From: Euryodendron excelsum
Taxonomy: Eukaryota > Streptophyta > Magnoliopsida > Ericales > Pentaphylacaceae
Assembly: GCA_033060915.1 (NCBI GenBank)
Contig: CM065393.1
Coordinates: 6,824,501 to 6,888,500 of the forward strand
Direction of reading: 5' to 3'
Length of the DNA stretch: 64,000 nucleotides
A program made the translations under genes and the position numbers. Each line of letters opens with the position of its first letter. The first letter of the stretch is position 1. Below are positions 57,518 through 64,000 of this stretch, in pieces. Under the pieces are notes generated by a model, which searched no databases, was not told the origin of the DNA, and worked only from the letters and a program-made list of their open reading frames with translations.

Positions 57518-60500
57518 TTGACCAAGCCTAAACACGAGCTTCTAAATTCAGAAATTTACGAAATGTTTAAGCAAGTTAAACTCAACATTCCAATCCTATA
57601 TGCCATCAAGCAGATCCTCTCATATGCCAAGTTCTTAAAAGACTTGTGTAGTGTGAAAATGAGGTTACATGTCAAGGAAACAACCTTTATGAATGAGAGC
57701 CAAAGTGCGATTTTACAATGTAAAACTCCATTAAAGTATAAGGATCCCGGTTGTCCTATTTCATGTACCATAAGAGGAAACAAGATAGATCGAGCCCTTC
57801 TTGATTTACAAGCAAGTGTCAACCTACTCCCTTATTCAGTTTACCAACAACCCGGTTTAAAAGAGCTACGTTACATGAGTAACCTTACAACTAGCTGATA
57901 GGTCTATCAAAATCTTTAGGGGTATAGTAGAGGATGTTCTCATTTAGATAGACAAGTTCTACTATTCAGTAGACTTCATTGTTTTAAATACACAACCAAT
58001 TACAATTATTAGTGCTCATTCTCAAATTCATGTGATCATAGGATGAGCATTCCTAACAACTTGTAATGCCATAATTCATTGTAGGAATGGATTGTTAAAA
58101 CTGTCATTTGGGAATATGATCGTAGAGACAAACATCTTCTCGGTTGGAAATAATTTGAGGAGCACGATAATGTTGTGGAAATAGACTTTATTAAGTCTAT
58201 TCTCCAAGATTACATTGAGAGTGAGTTCTTCAATGATCCTATTGAAAGAACTCTTGCTTTGAGTGAGTCACACGACCAATTAAATGTTGACACAGTCATT
58301 AAAGGGGTAAAAAGCGAGCAATGTATGTAAGTGAGTCATTAGACCCCATCTTTTGAACCTCTAGTTCTTAGTGCTATCAAACATGTCCCTTTTAAACAAA
58401 AAGCACCCACTTCGGAGAGGAAACCCTTACCATCTATTTTGAAGTATGCATTTCTTGGTGAGGGTAAGGCTTAACATGTTATTATATTCTCTAGCCTGTC
58501 TGAAGGGCAAGAGAAGAGTTTACTGGAAGTGCTAAAGAATCATAGAAAAGTCTTAGGATGGACCATTGCAGACTTACATCGTATTAGTTTTCTAGTATGC
58601 ACACATCATATATATCTTAAAGAGGAGTCTAAACCAGTTCGTCAAATGCAAAAGCATCTAAATCCTAACATGAAAAAAGTTGTGAGAGGAGAAGTATTAA
58701 AACTTCTCGATGTGGGTATTATATATCCCATCTTCAATTCAAAGTGAGTTAGTCCAACCCAAGTTGTTCTAAAAAAATCTGGAGTCACAGTAATCCAAAG
58801 TGATAAAAATGAACTATTGCCTACTAGGATTCAACTTGGTGGCATATGTACACTAACTACCGTCGACTAAATGTTGTTACTAGAAAAGACCACTTCCCAC
58901 TCTCATTCTTAAACCAAAGTCTTAGAAAGAGTGACAAAACAAGCCTTTTATTGTTTTTTAGATGGGTACTACGGTTACAACCAAATTAAAAGTCCCTTAA
59001 AAGACTAAGATAAGACAATATTCGCATATCCTTTTGGTACCTATGCTTACAAAAGAATGCCCTTTGACTTGTGCAATGCATCGGCCACCTCTTAGAGGTG
59101 CATAATGAGTATCTTTAATGATATGGTGGAGAGATTTTTGAAGGTTTTCATGAACAATTTCTCTATCTATGGAGATACCTATGAAAGTTGTTTGGTACAC
59201 CTCGAGAAGGTGTTGGAGTGATGTGAGGAGAGTAATCTTGTTCTAAACTGGGAAAAGTGCCACTTCATAGTGACACAAGGTATAGTACTGGGACACATTG
59301 TGTCTAGCAAAGGGATTGAGGTAGACAAAGCCACGGTTGAACTGATTCAAAAACTACCTACCACTAGAACCGTGAAAGACGTTCGTTCTTTCCTTGAGCA
59401 CGCTGGTTCTTATCAGAGATTCATAAAAGGGTTTAGTGCCATCTGCCATCTCCTGTGCAATGTGTCATCTATTGTCTCATGATGTTCCATTTGAATGGAC
59501 GACTGATTGCTAAGAAGCTTTCGATAAGCTCAAAGGGCTTTTGACAACTACATCTATCATTTGGTCACTCGATTGGTCTTTACCTTTCAAGTTGATGTGC
59601 GATGCTAGTGATTATGTTGTAGGAGCGGTTCTAGGACAGGGAATGGACAAGAAACCTCATGTGATATATTATGCAAGCAAACCTTAAATGAAGCCCAAAT
59701 GAACTATACCACAACTAAAAAAGAACTCCTTATTGTTATGTTTTTATTAGATAAGTTTCGATCATACTTGGTAGGATCATTAGTCATCATCAATACTGAT
59801 CATTCTGAATTAAAGTATCTATTAATCAAGCTTGACACAAAACTATGCCTCATCCATTGAATTCTTTTGTTACAAGAATTTCACATTGAAATTCGAGATA
59901 AAAAGAGGATAGAGAATGTTGTTGCTGACCATTTGTCATGGCTCCCTGCTGATGGGGATACGAAGGACACTCTCTCTATTAATGAGCATTTTCCAAATGA
60001 GCATCTTTTTCAAATCTAAGCACTTTCTCACGTGACCACTCCGTAGTTTGCTGATATTGCCAACTTTTTGGCTATTGGCAAAGTTCCCTCACATTAATCT
60101 TATTTGGATTAATGGAAATTCTTTAAAAATGTGAAATTTTTTCCTGGGATGATGCATACTTGTTTAAGTACTGTCCCGATCAAATAATTCGCCGGTGTGT
60201 TCTTGATATTGAGTTTCATTCTGTCATGGAGTTATGTCACTCCCATGTATGCGGTGACCCTTTTAGTTCTAAAAAGACAGTTGCAAAGATTCTGCAATCA
60301 GGTTTATATTGGCCCACCATGTTTAGTGATGTTCATACATTTTGCACGACTTACGATAAATGTCAATGACTAGGGAGTCTATCTAAAAGAAATATGATGC
60401 CCCTTACTCCTATCCTTATTATCGAAATATTTGATTGTTGGGGAATCAACTTTATAAGACCTGTTCCTAGTTCATTTGGCTACACGTATATTCTTGTAGC

Positions 60501-61332
60501 CATAAACTATATGTCTAATGGGTTGAGGCCATTGCCTCTCGCACCAATGATCACCGGGTAATGGTCCAATTTTTAAAAGAGCATATTTTTTCATGCTTTT
60601 GTATGCCACATGCTATCATTAGTGATGGAGGTTCCCATTTTTGTAATAGACCTATTGGACTGTTAATGAGAAAGTTTGGGGTTGTTCATAAAGTTAGTAC
60701 ACCTTATCATCCCTAAACTAGTGGTCAAATTGAGTTAGCTAACTGGGAGATTAAGCGCATTCTTGAGAAAATTGTCACTCATACCCGAAAGGACTGGTCC
60801 TTAAGGTTAGAACATACACTTTGGGCTTATCAAATTGCATATAAAACTCTATTAGGTGCTTCTCCTTATAGCTTGTGTATGGAAATTCGTGTCATTTCCT
60901 AGTAAAAATTGAGCACAAAGCCTATTATGCTATCCGCCAATTCAATGAAAGTCTAGATGAGGCAGGCCCAGTAAGAAAGCTATAACTCAATGAATTTGAG
61001 GAACTTCGAAATGATGCCTATGAGAATGTAAATATCTCTAAGGCCAAGATGAAAACATTCCATGACTAACACATTGTGCGTAAATCCTTTTCATTGGTTA
61101 GAAAGTTTTGCTCTATGATACCCAATTACACTTGTTTCTGGGTAAGTTAAAGAGCAAATGGTCTAGACCTCATCTGGTAAGGGATGTGTCACCACATGGG
61201 ATAATTGAAATTAAGGATCCTAGCAATGGCAATATCTTCAAATTCAATGGGCATCGCCTAAAACCCTACCTTGAGAACATTGTTAGTCTAGTTGAAAGTG
61301 TAGATCTCATGGATTCACCATTACTTGAGTAA
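57518..61332 (+). pseudogene. Athila pol: protease, RT, RNase H, integrase
   Basis: Protease region is at 57730-57880 (DLQASVNLLP; family usually DLGAS). RT starts at about 58620 (MQKHLNPNMKKVV). Its catalytic motif near 59140 reads FMNNFSIYG where the family has FMDD, so catalytic Asp residues are lost. RNase H lies at 59560-59950 (CDASDYVVGAVLGQG, ending in ADHLSW). Integrase starts at about 60230 with the HHCC zinc region (CHSHVCGDPFS, CTTYDKC). Its core has GINF where GIDF is usual, SDGGSHF, and ends in the GHRLKPY chromatin-side tail at 61250. Dozens of stops and frameshifts separate these blocks. The last open stretch is 61108-61332. Not functional. Confidence 0.82.
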
Positions 61333-61670
61333 AAGTAACACCCCGTCATTTGTTAGTTAGGATAGTTTATATAATTTGGTAGTTAGTTTCTCTTTAGTTA
61401 GGGGGAATATCTTGTTTCCCCACCCATGTTCGTTTATTCTCTCCCTTTGTTTCCTTCTATGCCTCAGAACGTGGCAATTCTCTAATTGAGAGGGTGCACA
61501 TTCATTTTTTGATATTTGTGTCATTATTTTTTATAGTTTTTTCTTTGTGACCAGCAAATGTTAAAAAAACTGGATAGTGTTGTGACCCTGGATATGGTCG
61601 AGTGCGTGCATGTTGCATCAATCTAACACTTTCATTCAGTATCAGTGGCGAGGTAATTCGCCCTGCAAGA

Positions 61671-61967
61671 ATGGTGAGAAGAGTTGAGCTACAAGAGGAA
61701 CAACCTTAACTTCTTACTGGTCGAAGCACTCTAGCATGTAAGAAAAGAGCAAAGAGACTAAACAGGTGTCACCGTTGTGCTAGACACATATGTGTGGATA
61801 AAAATTGTAAAGGGAGCAATCGACTAATGTCAGAAAATCAGATGATTTACTTAGATATTATTAAGGGTAAAGTAAATGCTGAGGCATTGAGACACCTTGG
61901 AATCACCAAAACAGTAGACTATTTTGATTTGGATGTCAAAAGTCTTTGTAATAGTTATTCTTGTTAA
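61671..61967 (+). pseudogene. Small Cys-rich ORF after Athila pol, unknown
   Basis: From ATG 61671 the frame runs 98 codons to TAA 61965-61967, with one TAA at 61707-61709. The part after that stop (about 85 codons) is open and not low-complexity. It starts Arg/Lys-rich, has a cysteine cluster CHRCARHIC followed by C-x4 spacing to a further Cys, then a hydrophobic and acidic C-terminal half (MIYLDIIKG, TVDYFDLDV). It resembles a small zinc-binding protein. It lies where Athila elements can carry an extra ORF. I do not recognise the family, and the nonsense codon could be old damage. Confidence 0.4.
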
Positions 61968-63671
61968 GTTGTGTTATGTTGTTTGTTTGTTTGTATTTTC
62001 AATTGTGTTTTTTCTTTATTTGTGCATATGTTTTTGAAAATTGTTTGTGTTTATTTTGCAGGCTTTTCTCGTTATTTTCACCAAAAAAAAAAAAAAAAAC
62101 ATGCACAAGACTGAGCAGCGTACAATTCGAACCTCTTAATGCACTTGAGATCTACAAAAAAGGTTTACGTATCTTTTATAATTTTATACAATTTTATGTG
62201 AAATGCAAATGTAGATTTTGAATTTTTTTTTTTAAACATGTTTTAATACACCTTAGCACAGTTTTTGTTATATCCTTTATTTTTAATATAATTGCAAGAT
62301 TTTATCTTAACACATAGATAGAAGCTATTTTACATCACTTACGTTCTCATATCATGATAAGTTAAGTTTCATACGTATTGTATAGTTTCATTTTTACAAA
62401 AATGGAGATTATTCACCAAGTAAACTTTAGAGCCAATTACGTCTTTTGAAATGTTTACATTTACTCTTGATGAAATTTTTCTACATCAGTCATTCAATAG
62501 CTTCATTAAACTTGTATTTGTCTCAATTGTTTGAATCACTATGGTGATTGAATATGTGAATTCTTAGAACTTTGAGATGTTGTATACTTTCAAAAATAAA
62601 TCGAGGCAATCTTTGATCTTTTGAGTAACAAATTTCTTTGTTGACATAGTTCTCGTGGAATCATCTTTAAGCCTATTTCTTTGTCTCTTAACACATATAT
62701 CATTGTTAAAGTTGAGTCCCTAAATACGAAAAATCAAGTATCTTCACTTTTGCAAGTTGAATTGAGAAAGGGTTGATCTATTTGCAATATAAAAAATATA
62801 TATATAAAAATAAATTAGCAATGGAAAAAAAAAAGGAAAAAGGGAAGTACAAAAAAATAATAATAAGAGGTTTGTTGTTGAAAAAAAAGAAAAAAAAATT
62901 AAATCAAATCAAATCAAATTAAGAAATTAAAGGTATGTATTCATTGATCATGATCACACATGTTTTGAGCCTTGTACCCTTTCTTTCTCCCGACCTTATA
63001 CCTCATGACCATTATACAACCTGAACAAAGTTCTCGAGCATTTAATCTGTACATGGCTTGTTCATTCACTACTTATAGAATTCACTTATCAATTATTTAT
63101 ATGATTTTAACATTGAGTATTTTTTCATGGAGCTATGCCAAGTCGTCTTTCACTTCATATATTCACGTTATTTCTTTATGATTATGTCTTTTGATTTTAC
63201 ATTACATTTACTCTTTTACAAGGTCAACCAACGTGAGATACCGATGTTCTTTATTTTTGAAAAAATACCTAGTGAGGTTGAATCAAAACTTAAAGGATGT
63301 ATTTATGTTTTTGTGTTGTAATACTTTTCTCATCATGTAATGATTATATACATACAAAAATCTCTCATATGTTGTTTTAAGATGCTATCTTACTTGTGTA
63401 TTAAAGAGTAGGCTATACAGAATATGTTTGTATCTTGATACATGTAATACTTTGATCTCATTATCCCCACTTGCAAGTCACATATTGATGTTTGTGGGTA
63501 CCATCACTGAAAAAATCTCACGAGATACCACTCATCCACTGAAGGTAAACTAGAAGTTTAAAGACTTGGTGCATATACTAAATACACTCGTGATCCCTAC
63601 GAAAATGGAGCATATCTTTTTAAGTGTGTTTATTTGTTTTACCAAGGATTAGCACAAACTTAGTTAGGGGG
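61968..63671 (+). other. Athila post-pol non-coding region
   Basis: AT-rich, without recognisable env or other gene. Short ORFs at 62972-63321 are in compositionally ordinary sequence with no domain I can name. A-rich and TA-rich runs lie at 62780-62930. Ends with TTAGTTAGGGGG, the likely polypurine tract, directly before the 3' LTR. Confidence 0.5.
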
Positions 63672-64000
63672 TGTAATTGTACTTTAAAAAGTATAATCGA
63701 AGTTCCTAATTGTAAGCTATTATTAGTATTTACTTATATATTATTTATAATTTTAATGTAAATTTAGTTTTTTTTTTTTACGTTTTTGTGTTTTATATAG
63801 ATTTAAAGTTAAAACCGAGTAAAATGAAGCCAGTGGACATACAAACATTTATTCGGGTGTTAATTTGATATATATATTTTGTTTGTGTAGTATTATATTA
63901 TATTATATAATATAGGTGTGTGTATTATATATATATATATATACATGTATAGATATTATATTATGCTTTTATATATATGTGCGTGTGTAAATAGCATATA
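63672..64000 (+). repeat. Athila 3' LTR, cut by the window end
   Basis: The first 329 bp align with 51194-51540, including the palindromic TGTACTTTAAAAAGTATA, AGTTCCTAATTGTAAG and the TA/TG microsatellite. About 10-15 percent divergence by eye indicates an insertion much older than the Sirevirus. Confidence 0.85.

Larger units (their letters stand above)
51194..64000 (+). mobile_element. Athila-type gypsy element, right end outside window
   Basis: LTR (51194-52953), tRNA-Asp-type primer site, gag with zinc knuckle, protease, RT, RNase H and integrase in Ty3/gypsy order, a 2.3 kb post-integrase region, and the start of the 3' LTR at 63672. The LTR starts TGATTGTACTCTAAAAAG and TGTAATTGTACTTTAAAAAG match over more than 300 bp. 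The gag word SLRDYL and the primer site indicate the Athila lineage. Many stops, frameshifts and Asp-to-Asn changes show that it is old and dead. A solo LTR lies in gag. Confidence 0.88.

Noticed and set aside
62972..63321. Overlapping 64-69 codon ORFs before the Athila 3' LTR, candidate env
   Set aside because: Short, without domain or conserved context, and no signal of selection can be judged from one copy.

Overview
The window is intergenic DNA from a flowering plant, most likely a eudicot. The evidence is plant-specific transposon lineages (Sirevirus-type copia, Athila-type gypsy, a Mutator-like element with a plant mobile domain gene, L1-type LINEs), AT-rich spacers, GT-AG introns, and a small family of secreted cysteine-rich defensin-like genes. 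I see no tRNA, rRNA, CRISPR or bacterial features. I do not assign a species.

Layout. 1-10508: a pyrimidine-rich spacer holds a 3.7 kb solo LTR (1339-5049, TSD ACTCC). Next come minus-strand remains of an Athila-like element (about 5760-10508), themselves interrupted by a second solo LTR (7334-8984). 10509-16051: spacer, then the first defensin-like (DEFL) duplication unit, with a damaged two-exon gene (13625-14463). 16061-37478: one Mutator-like element (MULE) with terminal inverted repeats and a 9 bp TSD (CTTATTCAT). It carries a decayed MURA transposase gene and a decayed plant mobile domain (PMD) gene, both on the minus strand. A complete 11.46 kb Sirevirus-type copia element (17729-29185, TSD CTCTT, two 1786 bp LTRs) sits inside the last PMD exon. 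38110-39975: 5'-truncated LINE. 40700-45500: DEFL unit 2, with the only intact-looking host gene in the window (exons 41432-41489 and 42321-42679), and unit 3 (first exon only). 45780-50642: minus-strand LINE inserted in unit 3 flank and carrying a solo LTR (47734-49265). 50643-51193: 5' flank of a further DEFL unit. 51194-64000: Athila-type gypsy element, plus strand, whose 3' LTR runs off the window, with a minus-strand solo LTR (53804-56021) inside gag.

How it fits together. A tandem DEFL cluster has been expanded and broken by layers of transposons. At four nested sites the host frame, motif or TSD can be followed across the insertion: Sirevirus in PMD, solo LTR in the LINE RT, solo LTR in Athila gag, and solo LTR in the pyrimidine tract. 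Most element genes carry stops or frameshifts, many consistent with C-to-T or G-to-A change in methylated DNA. The main exception is the third ORF of the Sirevirus (24727-26328), which is fully open.

Points most worth a second look: (i) LTRs of several lineages each carry a cluster of short palindromes just upstream of a putative TATA box; (ii) the Sirevirus has a second copy of its palindrome cluster inside the element, just before the open third ORF, suggesting a private promoter; (iii) in DEFL copy 1 an intronic CT microsatellite is in frame with exon 2 and would encode a signal-peptide-like leader, while the normal splice donor is lost; (iv) the post-pol region of the Athila element holds a small Cys-rich ORF I do not recognise. 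All assignments rest on reading the sequence by eye, with no database search.
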